Below are positions 1-9,086 of a stretch of DNA of 34,840 nucleotides, one piece after another. Source of the stretch: Alphaproteobacteria bacterium (lineage in GTDB: Bacteria; Pseudomonadota; Alphaproteobacteria; Rickettsiales; UBA1997); contig JAURQX010000044.1 in the NCBI GenBank assembly GCA_030835905.1, positions 1 through 34,840 on the forward strand. The letters are read 5' to 3'. The first letter of the stretch is position 1, and each line of letters begins with the position of its first letter. The notes under the pieces were generated by a model. The model was not told the origin of the DNA, did no database searches, and saw only the letters and a list, made by a program, of their open reading frames with translations. The position numbers and the translations under genes are program-made.

Positions 1-140
1 AGACCACTGCAAATCAACGAATTTTAGTAATTTTGTTGTTATTTTAATTTTTTAAATTCACGTATATCTTGATACGCTAAAATTTAAAAAATATAAAATG
101 CCTAAAAATTCCTCAAAATTGGTTGATTTGCAGGGGTCTT
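1..140. repeat. Palindromic mini-element, family A, copy 1
   Basis: This is an imperfect inverted repeat. The left arm begins AGACCACTGCAAATCAAC and the right arm ends GTTGATTTGCAGGGGTCT, so about 24 of the outer 27 bases pair. The centre holds a small hairpin, CGTATATCTTGATACG. Related copies lie at 23068-23288 (reverse orientation) and, more degenerate, at 11779-11915. There is no coding potential. It resembles a MITE or an intergenic palindromic element. The left end coincides with the window edge, so it could extend further. Confidence 0.75.
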
Positions 141-168
141 ACAATTTTCTTTTTTTTAAAGAAAAGCA

Positions 169-203
169 TAAAAAAATTATTGAATTTTAATAAACCCAAT
201 AAT
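169..203 (-). terminator. Probable rho-independent terminator of the dnaX-valS operon
   Basis: On the minus strand, just downstream of the valS stop, ATTATTG pairs with CAATAAT (7 bp) around a 14-nt loop, followed by a run of seven T. The stem is AT-rich and hence weak, but it is correctly placed after the last gene of the operon. Confidence 0.5.
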
Positions 204-226
204 GATAACACTTTTCCAAATTTTTG

Positions 227-2977
227 TCAAATATATATTTTTACAGATACAGGATTTTGAGGATTTTCATTAGTAACATCTGAGCAGTTACAAACATTTT
301 TAAGATCTTCTATTAGGTTTGGTGATAATATTTTGTTAGTTGCTATTGATATTTTTTTAAGCGGAGTTTTCATCGAAAGATTATTTTCCGACTTAAATTT
401 CCTAACTTCAGCTATAATGTTTAAGGATTGATCGCCAATTTCTTTAAATTCTTGATCAAAAGGCAAATTTTCAGCTTTTGGCCAATTGCCAACGGCGTTT
501 AGCGATTTAATTTGCGCGAATTGTTGTGGATAGATATTTTGATAAATTTCATCACAAATATGTGGCACAAAAGGTGCAAAAAGTTTGAGTAAATTTTGTA
601 AGCAAATATTAAGGGTGGTTATGGCACTTTTTTGACCCATGATAATTTCTTGCTTTTGCCCTTCACTTAAATCAAAACCATCATATTTTTGGGCACTTAA
701 GCCATAAGCACGCACTTTACAAATTTCTAAATAATTATCACATAAATCATTCCAAAAGAAATCTTCAATAGCCTCGCGCGCTCTGGCATATTCATATTTT
801 TCAAAACTGGCAGTGGCATTTTTGATAGTTATATGCAATTTACTCAAAATCCATTTATCGAAATCTTGAGTGATATTTAGCAAAATTAGTTCTGGACTCA
901 GTTGATGGCAAAATAGCTTATCATCGCCAATATTTTCTTGACTTAAAACAGAAATATGCTCAACAAATTTAGCAGCGTTAAAAATTTTGGTAACTAACTT
1001 AGCACCAATTTTAAAAACATCTTCACTATAGGAGGTGTCCGCTCCCAAATGTGAAGTTGATGCCCAATAGCGCACCACATCACTACCCTTTTCTTCAATC
1101 AAAGAAGTTGGCGTGACGACATTGCCTTTTGATTTACTCATTTTGGTTTTGTCAGAAGACAAGCACCATCCCGAAATCATGATATTTTGCCATGGCAATT
1201 TATCTTCATGAAGCAAGGCTTTAACAATTGTATAAAAAGCCCAAGTGCGAATAATTTCATGAGCTTGTGGCCTTAAATCAGCGGGAAAAAGCTTTTGATG
1301 GCGTTCATTTTCGCCCAGATCAGTTTCTTGACTTATGCCATGACTTGAAAGCTGTGGCGAAATTGACGAAGTTGCCCAAGTGTCCATGATGTCAGTTTCG
1401 GGATATAAAATCCACTCAACTCCTGCTTGATCTTTAACAATTTTATTGCCGTTTTCATTTGTTTTTAGCGTATCTTCATAGCCAAATGGCAGATCTTTTA
1501 ACGGGTCAACTGGTAAATCTTGCACTCTAGCAATAATGGTTTTTTGAATTTCGCCTTTATAATTTGGATATTTTGTTAAGCCGTTGATGGCTAATTGCCA
1601 AACTGGAAATTTAACGCCAAAAAATCTTTGACGCGAAATACACCAATCCCAAGAAAGCCCGTCAATCCATTGCTCAAGACGCAATTTCATGTAATCTGGA
1701 TACCATTTGCACTCATTTGCTTTGGCTTTTAGCTCTGCTTTTTTATCAAGAATTTTGACAAACCATTGTGGCTGAACAATTATTTCAATTGGCACGCCAG
1801 ATCTTTCAGCGCATTTAACCGCATGCTTGATTGGCTGTTTTGATTTTAGTAGATTTTGTTTTTCTAACTCTTCAACAATAGCTGTTTTTGCCTCTTTGGT
1901 CTTTTTGCCTTGCGCCAATTCTTGATGAGTTGCGTGATATTTTTGATGATCAAGACAGTCTTTTTTATTAATAAAATTTATAGAACCAAAAGTTAACACA
2001 TCTGAGAAATCTTCAATATCAACCATCTTACCATCTCTACCAATAATCACCCTTGTTTCTAGCTGATGTTTTTTCCACCATTTAATATCGGTTTCATCGC
2101 CAAAAGTACAACACATCACCGCACCCGTTCCTTTATCCATCTGCACCAATTCATCAGCAATAATTGGCACCTTAACCCCAAAAATTGGCGTAAATGCGAA
2201 AGAGCCAGTAAAACCTTCGCCCTTTTCATTTAGTTTCTTTTTGTCGTCTTTTATAAAATGTTGATATTTTACATCATTAGGATTAATCATCACCGCCACA
2301 CAAGCTGGTAAAAGCTCAGGACGAGTTGTCATGATGGTTAAATTATTGCCATTTTCATCTTTAAAATAAATATCATGCATGGCGCCATCAACTTCTTTAT
2401 CAATCAAGTCAGCTTGCGCTAACGCTGTTCGATCAGAAATATCCCAAAAAACTGGCTCACTTTTCTTTTCGACATGGCCTTTGTGATAAAGATCAATAAA
2501 AGAAGCTTGCGAAATTCTTTGCGACTGACTTGAAATTGTTTGATATTTTTGTGACCAGTCAACCGACAAGGCAATTTCATTAAACAAAGCTTCAAAATCT
2601 TTTTCAGCTTCTTCAACCACTTCTTGGCATTTTTTAACAAAAGAACCATGGCCATTTTGCGCTTCATAAATTCCAGCCTTGGTGCCAATTATTTTTTCAA
2701 CCAATCGCTCAGTTGGTAAACCATTATCATCAAAACCAATTGGATAAAAAACATCTTTGCCCGACATTCTTTGAAAGCGCGCCACAAAATCGGCCTGCAC
2801 ATAAGAAAAAACATGCCCCATATGAAGCAAGCCAGAAACGGTTGGTGGCGGGGTGTCGATTACAAAAGTTTTTGATTTTGGCTGATTATTTTGCCATTTA
2901 TATATTTCTTGCTGTTGCCAATATTGTTGCCATTTTTTTTCAATGGACTTGTGATCATATTTATTAGGTAAACTCAT
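227..2977 (-). CDS. valS: Valine--tRNA ligase (archaeal-like, rickettsial type)
   Basis: This class I aminoacyl-tRNA synthetase charges tRNA-Val in the cytoplasm and edits mischarged Thr-tRNA. Visible are the HIGH-type motif HMGH (residues 52-55) within PPPTVSGLLHMGH, the GFDDNGLPTERLVEK segment, and KMSKSKGN near residue 610. The protein is 916 residues. It ends soon after the anticodon-binding domain and shows no long charged C-terminal coiled coil of the kind found in typical bacterial ValRS. The active-site surroundings and short tail match the archaeal-like ValRS known from Rickettsia. It is the last gene of a minus-strand operon and starts 1 nt after the bamB stop codon. Identity is secure; the archaeal-type assignment is from recalled family knowledge. 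Confidence 0.96.
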   Translation of the reverse strand: MSLPNKYDHKSIEKKWQQYWQQQEIYKWQNNQPKSKTFVIDTPPPTVSGLLHMGHVFSYVQADFVARFQRMSGKDVFYPIGFDDNGLPTERLVEKIIGTKAGIYEAQNGHGSFVKKCQEVVEEAEKDFEALFNEIALSVDWSQKYQTISSQSQRISQASFIDLYHKGHVEKKSEPVFWDISDRTALAQADLIDKEVDGAMHDIYFKDENGNNLTIMTTRPELLPACVAVMINPNDVKYQHFIKDDKKKLNEKGEGFTGSFAFTPIFGVKVPIIADELVQMDKGTGAVMCCTFGDETDIKWWKKHQLETRVIIGRDGKMVDIEDFSDVLTFGSINFINKKDCLDHQKYHATHQELAQGKKTKEAKTAIVEELEKQNLLKSKQPIKHAVKCAERSGVPIEIIVQPQWFVKILDKKAELKAKANECKWYPDYMKLRLEQWIDGLSWDWCISRQRFFGVKFPVWQLAINGLTKYPNYKGEIQKTIIARVQDLPVDPLKDLPFGYEDTLKTNENGNKIVKDQAGVEWILYPETDIMDTWATSSISPQLSSHGISQETDLGENERHQKLFPADLRPQAHEIIRTWAFYTIVKALLHEDKLPWQNIMISGWCLSSDKTKMSKSKGNVVTPTSLIEEKGSDVVRYWASTSHLGADTSYSEDVFKIGAKLVTKIFNAAKFVEHISVLSQENIGDDKLFCHQLSPELILLNITQDFDKWILSKLHITIKNATASFEKYEYARAREAIEDFFWNDLCDNYLEICKVRAYGLSAQKYDGFDLSEGQKQEIIMGQKSAITTLNICLQNLLKLFAPFVPHICDEIYQNIYPQQFAQIKSLNAVGNWPKAENLPFDQEFKEIGDQSLNIIAEVRKFKSENNLSMKTPLKKISIATNKILSPNLIEDLKNVCNCSDVTNENPQNPVSVKIYI

Positions 2978-2978
2978 C

Positions 2979-4313
2979 TTATTTTAGTGCAGTAAAGTAA
3001 CGGCCAAAAAAGCCAGATTTGTGGATAAAGATTTTATCATCAATGATGATCATATTGTGAAAATTTTTTTTGCCAACCTTAATCTCCTTTTCTAGATAGC
3101 CATTAATTGGCGAATAAATTAACATTTTACCCAAAGAATTACTAACCAATAATTTATCACCCGCCATAACTAAGCCATTATAAATAATTTTAGTTTGTGG
3201 TTTTTTAGGATTTTCATAAGCTTCAAGCTGTTTTAGCCATTTGATATCACCAGTTTTCTTGTTGAGAGCAATTAATTTATTGTCGTTATTGATGATATAT
3301 AAAAAATTTCCAGCTAAATGAAAATCGATGATTGTTGCAATTTGCTTTTTCCAAATTACATCACCATTGATAATATCAATAGCCATCATCAAACCGCCAT
3401 TACCCGCGACATAAATCACGCCATTATTAACAATTGGTGTGGCATCAATATCATTTAAATAAAAATCTGAATCAATTGCCTTGCTTAAATTAAGATCAAA
3501 AGACCATATTTCTTGGCCATTACTTTTATTTAAAGCATAAATTTCACCAGAAGAATAGGAAGCAAAAACTTTATCACTATATACCAATGGATCAGCAGCC
3601 CCAAAAATCGCGGTATTTTTTAAGATTCCAGAATGAGTCCAAACAACTTTTCCATCATCGACATTAATTGCATAAAGCTCATTCTTGTCACTCGCAATAT
3701 AAATTAATTCACCATCAGAAATTGGTTTAGAAATTAAAAGCGATGGCAATTTATTTTTCCACAAAATGCTTCCGTTACCTTTATTGATTGCGGTTACTTC
3801 ATTTGTTCCTGAAATTGCAAAAATCTTATCACCAAAACCAAATATTTTAGGATTTTTGTAACTTTCTAAGAAATTATGATCAAAAATACGTTTTTTCCAA
3901 ACTTTTTTGGCTGTTTTTTGATCATAGGCGATTATTACACCAGAATCTCCAAGAAAAAATATTTTTTGACCGTCAATTACCGGCAAAAAAACATGATCAC
4001 TTTTGCTCATTAAATCAAAATCTAGATATATGCTGTTAAGTTTTTTGAGTGAAATTTTATTTTTCTTGTAAGAAAATTCTTTTTTAAAATTGCCAACTCG
4101 CCCATTCTGATGAAAATTTTCACCATAATTCCATTGCCTTACTGATTTCTGTGGCTCTATTATAACTTCTTGATTTTCTTGATTAACCGCCAACGGATCA
4201 ATTTGGTAAAAAGCTGAAACTGCTTTTTCTTTATCATAAGCTTCATCTTTTGAACATGAAAAGAGGCTAAAAATTATTAAAAAAACCAAAAAATTTTTAC
4301 TTTTTATCGCCAT
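2979..4313 (-). CDS. bamB: BamB-like outer-membrane assembly lipoprotein
   Basis: This is a 444-residue lipoprotein. A hydrophobic signal ends in the lipobox LFSC, with the lipidated Cys at residue 20. The rest is a series of PQQ-type beta-propeller repeats (for example GDVIWKKQ, GDIKWLKQ, GKVVWTHS), as expected of an eight-bladed propeller. BamB helps the Bam complex insert beta-barrel proteins into the outer membrane from the periplasmic side. The next gene upstream encodes a YfgM-like protein and overlaps it by 17 nt; yfgM-bamB adjacency is conserved in proteobacteria, which supports the call. The gene is co-transcribed with valS downstream. Other PQQ-repeat proteins such as alcohol dehydrogenases are unlikely given the size, lipobox and context. 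Confidence 0.88.
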   Translation of the reverse strand: MAIKSKNFLVFLIIFSLFSCSKDEAYDKEKAVSAFYQIDPLAVNQENQEVIIEPQKSVRQWNYGENFHQNGRVGNFKKEFSYKKNKISLKKLNSIYLDFDLMSKSDHVFLPVIDGQKIFFLGDSGVIIAYDQKTAKKVWKKRIFDHNFLESYKNPKIFGFGDKIFAISGTNEVTAINKGNGSILWKNKLPSLLISKPISDGELIYIASDKNELYAINVDDGKVVWTHSGILKNTAIFGAADPLVYSDKVFASYSSGEIYALNKSNGQEIWSFDLNLSKAIDSDFYLNDIDATPIVNNGVIYVAGNGGLMMAIDIINGDVIWKKQIATIIDFHLAGNFLYIINNDNKLIALNKKTGDIKWLKQLEAYENPKKPQTKIIYNGLVMAGDKLLVSNSLGKMLIYSPINGYLEKEIKVGKKNFHNMIIIDDKIFIHKSGFFGRYFTALK

Positions 4314-5004
4314 CTTTTAAGTCAATTTTACTAATTAAATCTGAGATATGAGTTTGTGCCCTAACCTTTATTGCATCTGAAGCTTCAGCAGAATTAGTAA
4401 TTTTTTTGTAAATATCAAGAGCCCGCTTAAGATTGCCTTGCATCAATTGATAAATTGCCATTTGCTCATTGATATGATCTTTTAGATGCTTTGCTTTTAG
4501 TGCGTAGCTTTGCATTTTTTGAGCAACATTTTCTTGCTTTTGGATCTCGCCATCCATGATCCAAGTTTTAATAGCTAATAATTTAGCTAAATCACGGCTA
4601 AATTCTTCACAAGAATTACATTCAGCAATTTTAGTAAAAATATCAAAAGCTTCTTGGTTTTTACTATCTTGTAATAAAAAATCAGCATAGCGGAAGCTTG
4701 CAAGAGTAGAAATTGAATTTGGCGCTCTTTTAGAATCTAATATTTTCTTTAAGAGTTCTTTTGATTTTTTTAGATCATTTACATCTTGCGCAATGTAGGC
4801 TTCTTGTAAAATTTTTGAATAGGTAGCTTGGCGCTTATTTTTTATAATACTGGTTGCTACAGATATTATAATAATTGTTAGAATAACCAAAGAAATGCGG
4901 GTGATAGCTTTGCCATTTTTGACAACAAAATCCATCAGCGCATCTTTTTGCGCTTCAATGCGCGCTTTTTCTAAAATTCTTTCTAAATCTTTTTCTTTGG
5001 ACAT
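4297..5004 (-). CDS. YfgM-like membrane-anchored TPR protein
   Basis: This 235-residue protein has a charged cytoplasmic N-terminus, one transmembrane helix (about residues 36-54, ISLVILTIIIISVATSII) and a periplasmic helical repeat region of tetratricopeptide type (for example LKKSKELLKKILDSKRAP and ALDIYKKITN). That is the layout of the YfgM family, ancillary to the Sec translocon and periplasmic chaperones. The gene directly precedes and overlaps bamB, as in gammaproteobacteria. It starts 17 nt after folD. Function is inferred from architecture and synteny; sequence similarity in such helical repeats is weak. Confidence 0.75.
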   Translation of the reverse strand: MSKEKDLERILEKARIEAQKDALMDFVVKNGKAITRISLVILTIIIISVATSIIKNKRQATYSKILQEAYIAQDVNDLKKSKELLKKILDSKRAPNSISTLASFRYADFLLQDSKNQEAFDIFTKIAECNSCEEFSRDLAKLLAIKTWIMDGEIQKQENVAQKMQSYALKAKHLKDHINEQMAIYQLMQGNLKRALDIYKKITNSAEASDAIKVRAQTHISDLISKIDLKDGDKK

Positions 5005-5021
5005 AATTGATGGTTTAATTA

Positions 5022-5906
5022 TTAAGCTTCTTGCTTAAGATAACATTTTAAGGTGTTTTTAAGTAAATAAACAATAGTCATTGGCCCAACACCTCCCGGA
5101 ACTGGAGTTATAGCTTTGGCAACTTTGCTAACATTTTCGAAGTCAACATCGCCAACTAATTTTGTTTTGCCATCTTGGGTTGTAATGCGATTAATTCCAA
5201 TATCGATAATTATCGCTCCTTTTTTAACCATATCAGCCTTGATTAAATTAACTACCCCAGCTGCAACAAAAATTACATCAGCTTGCAAACATTCAGCCTT
5301 TAAATCTCTAGTCGAACGATTAGCAATGGTAACGGTGCAATTTTCATGCATCAACAGCCGAGCCAAAGGACGGCCAACAATATTTGAGGTGCCAATTACC
5401 AAAGTTTTTAAACCCGCTAAATTTTCACCAACTACCGACTTTAAAAGATGAACTGAGCCAAGTGGCGTGCAAGGAACTAAAGCACCGTCTTTGCCATCAA
5501 TATCACCACTTGATAATTTGCCAACATTATAAATATTAAAGCCATCAACATCTTTACGATAATCTATGGCGTGAATTACTTTTTTGGCATCGATATGTTT
5601 TGGCAATGGTAATTGCACTAGAATTCCATGAACATGTTTATCGTTATTTAATTCATGAATTTTAGCAATTAATTCTTCTTCTGAAGTATCTGACGCCATT
5701 TTGAATTGCAATGAATTCATAGAAACATCATGCGCCGCCTTTTCTTTATTGCCTACGTAAATCTCGCTGGCCGGATCATTGCCAACCAAAATAACCGCTA
5801 AAGTTGGGGTAATATGGTATTTTTTCTTTAGTTTCTCAACTTCTTTGGCAATTTCTTGCCTCATATTTTGAGCAATTTCTTTGCCATTGATTATAGTTGT
5901 GGTCAT
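5022..5906 (-). CDS. folD: Bifunctional methylenetetrahydrofolate dehydrogenase / methenyltetrahydrofolate cyclohydrolase
   Basis: FolD interconverts 5,10-methylene-THF and 10-formyl-THF, supplying one-carbon units for purines and formyl-Met-tRNA. Its 294 residues match the usual length. Motifs include YVGNKEKAA (YxxxK with the catalytic Lys), VQLPLPKHI, KDVDGFN, PCTPLG, the nucleotide-binding VIGTSNIVGRPLA, and PVPGGVGPMTI near the C-terminus. The gene sits between the ABC ATPase (10-nt gap) and the YfgM-like gene (17-nt gap) in the minus-strand operon. Confidence 0.97.
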   Translation of the reverse strand: MTTTIINGKEIAQNMRQEIAKEVEKLKKKYHITPTLAVILVGNDPASEIYVGNKEKAAHDVSMNSLQFKMASDTSEEELIAKIHELNNDKHVHGILVQLPLPKHIDAKKVIHAIDYRKDVDGFNIYNVGKLSSGDIDGKDGALVPCTPLGSVHLLKSVVGENLAGLKTLVIGTSNIVGRPLARLLMHENCTVTIANRSTRDLKAECLQADVIFVAAGVVNLIKADMVKKGAIIIDIGINRITTQDGKTKLVGDVDFENVSKVAKAITPVPGGVGPMTIVYLLKNTLKCYLKQEA

Positions 5907-5916
5907 TATCTGATAA

Positions 5917-6639
5917 TTAATTAATTGCCTTTAAGAAAGCTTTATCAAGGTCTTTGCTTTTAAATTTTTCTTTAAAATTTAAAGGCGAACCTTGATAGAG
6001 GATTTTACTGTTATTTAAAACAGCAATTTCGTCACATATTTCATCCATGTCAGATAGAATATGCGAACTAAAAAATATGGTTTTGCCCAATTTTTTGTAA
6101 TTTAATAATTCATTTTTTAAGTTAATTCTTGCTTTTGGATCCAAACCACTCATTGGCTCATCTAGAATAACCAATTCAGCCTCACTTAAAAATAAAGCGA
6201 TTAGCCCTAATTTTTGGGTCATACCTTTTGAGTATTTTTTAATTGGGCTATTTAGCATTCTAAAGTCCAGTTCAAGATTTTGGCATAATTTTTGACATTT
6301 TTCTTTATCATATTTCTTTTGATAAAAACCAAGAGCAAATTTTAAGAATTCTTTGCCAGTCAAATAAATTGACGGCTGAAATTTTTCGGGCAAATAAAAA
6401 ATATTTTTGCGAGATGTTGGGCTTAAAGAGTTTTTGCCCATAATTAAAACATTACCACAATCAGCATCCAAGAGATCAAGAATAATTTTGATGAGCGTAG
6501 TTTTTCCTTGGCCGTTAAGACCTATAAAACCAAAAATTTGGTTTTTGATTATTTTAAAATTTATATCATCTAAAACTAAACCCTTTTCAAAAGACTTAGA
6601 GATTTTAGATATTTCTAGAATTTGATAAGATTTTGGCAT
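5917..6639 (-). CDS. ABC transporter ATP-binding protein (CcmA/NatA type), permease absent
   Basis: This is a 240-residue nucleotide-binding subunit. Walker A is GLNGQGKTTL, the Q-loop region is FYLPEKFQ, the signature is YSKGMTQKLGL in place of canonical LSGGQ, and Walker B is LVILDEPMSGLD, with a switch His in SSHILSDMDE. The fold is typical of ATPases paired with ABC-2-type exporters. No permease gene lies beside it; neighbours are the response regulator and folD. The substrate cannot be inferred. Rickettsial genomes do carry such orphan ATPases. Confidence 0.85.
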   Translation of the reverse strand: MPKSYQILEISKISKSFEKGLVLDDINFKIIKNQIFGFIGLNGQGKTTLIKIILDLLDADCGNVLIMGKNSLSPTSRKNIFYLPEKFQPSIYLTGKEFLKFALGFYQKKYDKEKCQKLCQNLELDFRMLNSPIKKYSKGMTQKLGLIALFLSEAELVILDEPMSGLDPKARINLKNELLNYKKLGKTIFFSSHILSDMDEICDEIAVLNNSKILYQGSPLNFKEKFKSKDLDKAFLKAIN

Positions 6640-6645
6640 TTTATT

Positions 6646-7716
6646 TTAAGAGTTAATTATGCGATAAGAAGGAATAATTAGAACTGCGGTATTATCTTGA
6701 GTGTCAACAATTTCAAAACGACAATTTTGTTGATCTAAAATTCTTGCAATCGCACTTTCATCTACTTTGGTAGCAAATCCAAGATTACCAATTTTACTAT
6801 CAACTCTAAAAATAATAACCATTTGATCAGTATGGTCAAACATGATTCTAATACTAATATTGGAATCTAAATCCAACTTGAAAAAGGAGGATAAAATCTT
6901 TTTTAGAGCATCATGTAAAACTATTTTATCGCATTTAATATTTGGAAAATCATCTTGATTAGAGACAATCTCAACTTCAATTCTTTCGCGATATTTAGGG
7001 CTTAGTCCAGCAATAAATTCTTTTAAAAATTTGTGAATATCAAAAACTTCTTCATTGGCGTTTAGCCTATTATCAATAACTGTTTCATCTAATGAGTTTT
7101 CAATTGCCGCTCTTAATTTTAAAGCGTTATTGTATATTTTTTCAAAATCTTCTTTATATTTGCGATGAGGTAATGGACCATAAGGCTCGTCTCTTAAAAT
7201 CATTGCCGCATTGGTAATTATGTTTAAATAACTTGTTACATCTTTACCCAAAATTAAAGACACCTGATTTTTTAGGTTTTTCATGTTACTTTTATGCTGA
7301 CTTTCGAGCTTAAGAGCATTATCGGTTTTTTCTTTTACTTTTGCAATCATCAACTCAAAATCTATCGGTTTAACCAAGTAGTCATTTGCCGACAAGTTTA
7401 CACCTTTAACCACATCATCCCTTTGACCTAAAGCGGTTAGAAAGATAAAAGGAATGTTATTTTTTCGAGTATTACTATTATCACGAATCATTTTTAACAA
7501 ACCATAGCCATCAATATTTGGCATCATAATGTCGGAAATGATCAAATCTGGCTTATTTTGTATAAAAGATTCATAGCCTTTTTTACCATCTACTGCCTCA
7601 AAAACTTCGAACCCCTCATCCCTTAATATTTCGGCTATATTTTCTCTAATATCTTGCTCATCTTCAACGCATAAAATTTTTGCTTTTCTGTTGGACATAA
7701 TTTTTGAAAATAACAT
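6646..7716 (-). CDS. Response regulator fused to a degenerate histidine-kinase-like module
   Basis: The N-terminal receiver domain (about residues 12-130) has the acidic pair ED (18-19), phosphoacceptor Asp62 in ISDIMMP, the switch Thr in FLTALG, and Lys in VKP. The C-terminal half aligns by eye with the dimerisation domain of PleC/DivJ-type kinases (LNIITNAAMILRDEPYGPL resembles their LNAIIGFSEMI..EAFGPL). However, the H-box HELRTPLN appears as KDVTSYLN, so the phosphoacceptor His is lost, and the following ATPase-like part lacks clear G-boxes. It may act as a phosphotransfer or partner-binding protein, loosely like ChpT or DivL. The start overlaps the dnaX stop by one base (TAATG); Met7 is an alternative start. 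Confidence 0.8.
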   Translation of the reverse strand: MLFSKIMSNRKAKILCVEDEQDIRENIAEILRDEGFEVFEAVDGKKGYESFIQNKPDLIISDIMMPNIDGYGLLKMIRDNSNTRKNNIPFIFLTALGQRDDVVKGVNLSANDYLVKPIDFELMIAKVKEKTDNALKLESQHKSNMKNLKNQVSLILGKDVTSYLNIITNAAMILRDEPYGPLPHRKYKEDFEKIYNNALKLRAAIENSLDETVIDNRLNANEEVFDIHKFLKEFIAGLSPKYRERIEVEIVSNQDDFPNIKCDKIVLHDALKKILSSFFKLDLDSNISIRIMFDHTDQMVIIFRVDSKIGNLGFATKVDESAIARILDQQNCRFEIVDTQDNTAVLIIPSYRIINS

Positions 7717-8963
7717 TAAATTAACTTTGAGCCCTCAAAATTTCTTAAAACTTCATTAACAAGATCATCATTTTCTTGATGATCATTATTATTGATTTTT
7801 TCTACAACCTTATTTTCTTTAGGCGAAATATTAATTAAAACCTGTTGCAAATTAGGCAAGGCTACAACATGACAAAGTCTAACTATCAACATTTCGAAGG
7901 CCAATTTTGCCGAGATAGAAAAACTTGCTTCGTTTAGAGATTTACCCAAGATTTGCCAAAAACGGTTTAAACAATCAATTGAAATTTCAGATGCAATTTT
8001 TTTAAGATTTGTAATTTGATTCGACGAGTATCCGGCTATCTTTTGCTCAAAATCAATTTTTAATAAAGTAACATCATGAATTAGATGCATTAAATCCTTT
8101 ATCAAATGAGAAACATCAGATGATCTAGCATAAAATTCACTAAATAACTTCAAAGAGCTTTGAACTTCTCCCTTTAATAAAAACATCATTAATTCAATAA
8201 CTTGATTAAGATCATTTAAACCAAGTAAACTTTGTAAATCATCGTAAGTTGTTTTTGAATTATAATTATTAGCAGCCAGGATTTGATCTGTTAGCGACAA
8301 TGAATCACGAATTGAGCCCTCAGATAATTTAGCTACTGTTTCCAAAGCCTCACTCTCGAACTCAAAACCCTCTTTTTGCAAAATATTTTGTAAATGGCTA
8401 GCAATTTCCGATTCTGTTAATCTTCTTAAATCAAATCTTAAGCAACGCGATAATATTGTGATTGGAACTTTTTTAATTTCAGTAGTAGCAAAAATAAATT
8501 TTACTCTAGCTGGTGGCTCCTCTAATGTTTTCAATAAGGCGTTAAAAGCGTTATTGCTTAACATGTGCACCTCATCAATGATATAGACTTTATATTTAGC
8601 CATTACGGGTGCGTAAGCAATCGAATCAATAATTTGACGAATATCATCAACTCCGGTTTTGCTAGCCGCGTCAAACTCTATCACATCTTGATGGCTTGAA
8701 TTAGCAATTGATAAGCAATTATCGCATTCATTGCAAGCTATTGCATTTTGTATAGAATTTTCACCAAGACAGTTAATGGTCTTGGCAATAATTCTAGCAG
8801 TTGTGGTTTTACCAACACCACGAATTCCTGTCAAAATAAAAGCATGATGTAGCTTATTTTGTTTAATTGAATTAGATAAAATTTTTACCAAAACATCTTG
8901 ACCCACCAATTGAGTAAAATCTTGAGGACGATATTTTCTAGCCAAAGCCAAATAAGAAGACAT
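7716..8963 (-). CDS. dnaX: DNA polymerase III subunit gamma/tau (short form)
   Basis: This is the clamp-loader ATPase. It shows Walker A GIRGVGKTTTAR, a zinc-binding Cys cluster (CLGEN... CNECDNC), DAASKTGVDDIR, Walker B YIIDEVHML, sensor 1 FIFATTE, and the arginine-finger region ILSRCLRFDLRR. The protein is only 415 residues. After clamp-loader domain III it ends in a short charged tail, so the long tau C-terminus that contacts DnaB and the polymerase alpha subunit is missing or greatly reduced. It heads the minus-strand operon and diverges from the SRP RNA gene. The stop overlaps the next gene by one base, which leaves no room for a frameshifted longer product. Confidence 0.95.
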   Translation of the reverse strand: MSSYLALARKYRPQDFTQLVGQDVLVKILSNSIKQNKLHHAFILTGIRGVGKTTTARIIAKTINCLGENSIQNAIACNECDNCLSIANSSHQDVIEFDAASKTGVDDIRQIIDSIAYAPVMAKYKVYIIDEVHMLSNNAFNALLKTLEEPPARVKFIFATTEIKKVPITILSRCLRFDLRRLTESEIASHLQNILQKEGFEFESEALETVAKLSEGSIRDSLSLTDQILAANNYNSKTTYDDLQSLLGLNDLNQVIELMMFLLKGEVQSSLKLFSEFYARSSDVSHLIKDLMHLIHDVTLLKIDFEQKIAGYSSNQITNLKKIASEISIDCLNRFWQILGKSLNEASFSISAKLAFEMLIVRLCHVVALPNLQQVLINISPKENKVVEKINNNDHQENDDLVNEVLRNFEGSKLI

Positions 8964-9050
8964 TGCTTTTAAGTAATTTATTAGATAATGTTTTGTAATA
9001 AATCGATTTTGATAATGTTTAATTTAAATTACAAATTTGAAATTTGTTAG

Positions 9051-9082
9051 TTGAAAATTGCTTAACTTAATTTTAATATAAT
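9051..9082 (+). promoter_or_regulatory. Putative promoter of the SRP RNA gene
   Basis: A perfect -10 box TATAAT lies at 9077-9082, ending 5 nt before the predicted RNA 5' end at 9087. A -35-like TTGAAA at 9051-9056 has an over-long 20-nt spacer, so only the -10 box is well supported. Confidence 0.5.
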
Positions 9083-9086
9083 TTTT

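Noticed and set aside
2713-2967. Open frame of 84 codons on the plus strand inside valS
   Set aside because: Entirely antisense to a conserved synthetase; its composition is the reverse complement of conserved codons and it has no recognisable domain.
5116-5451. Open frame of 111 codons on the plus strand inside folD
   Set aside because: Antisense to conserved folD motifs; no ribosome-binding site and no domain.
7698-7716. Start of the response regulator at Met7 rather than Met1
   Set aside because: Not excluded; neither start has a ribosome-binding site. I kept the longer form because its ATG overlaps the dnaX stop, a typical coupling arrangement.
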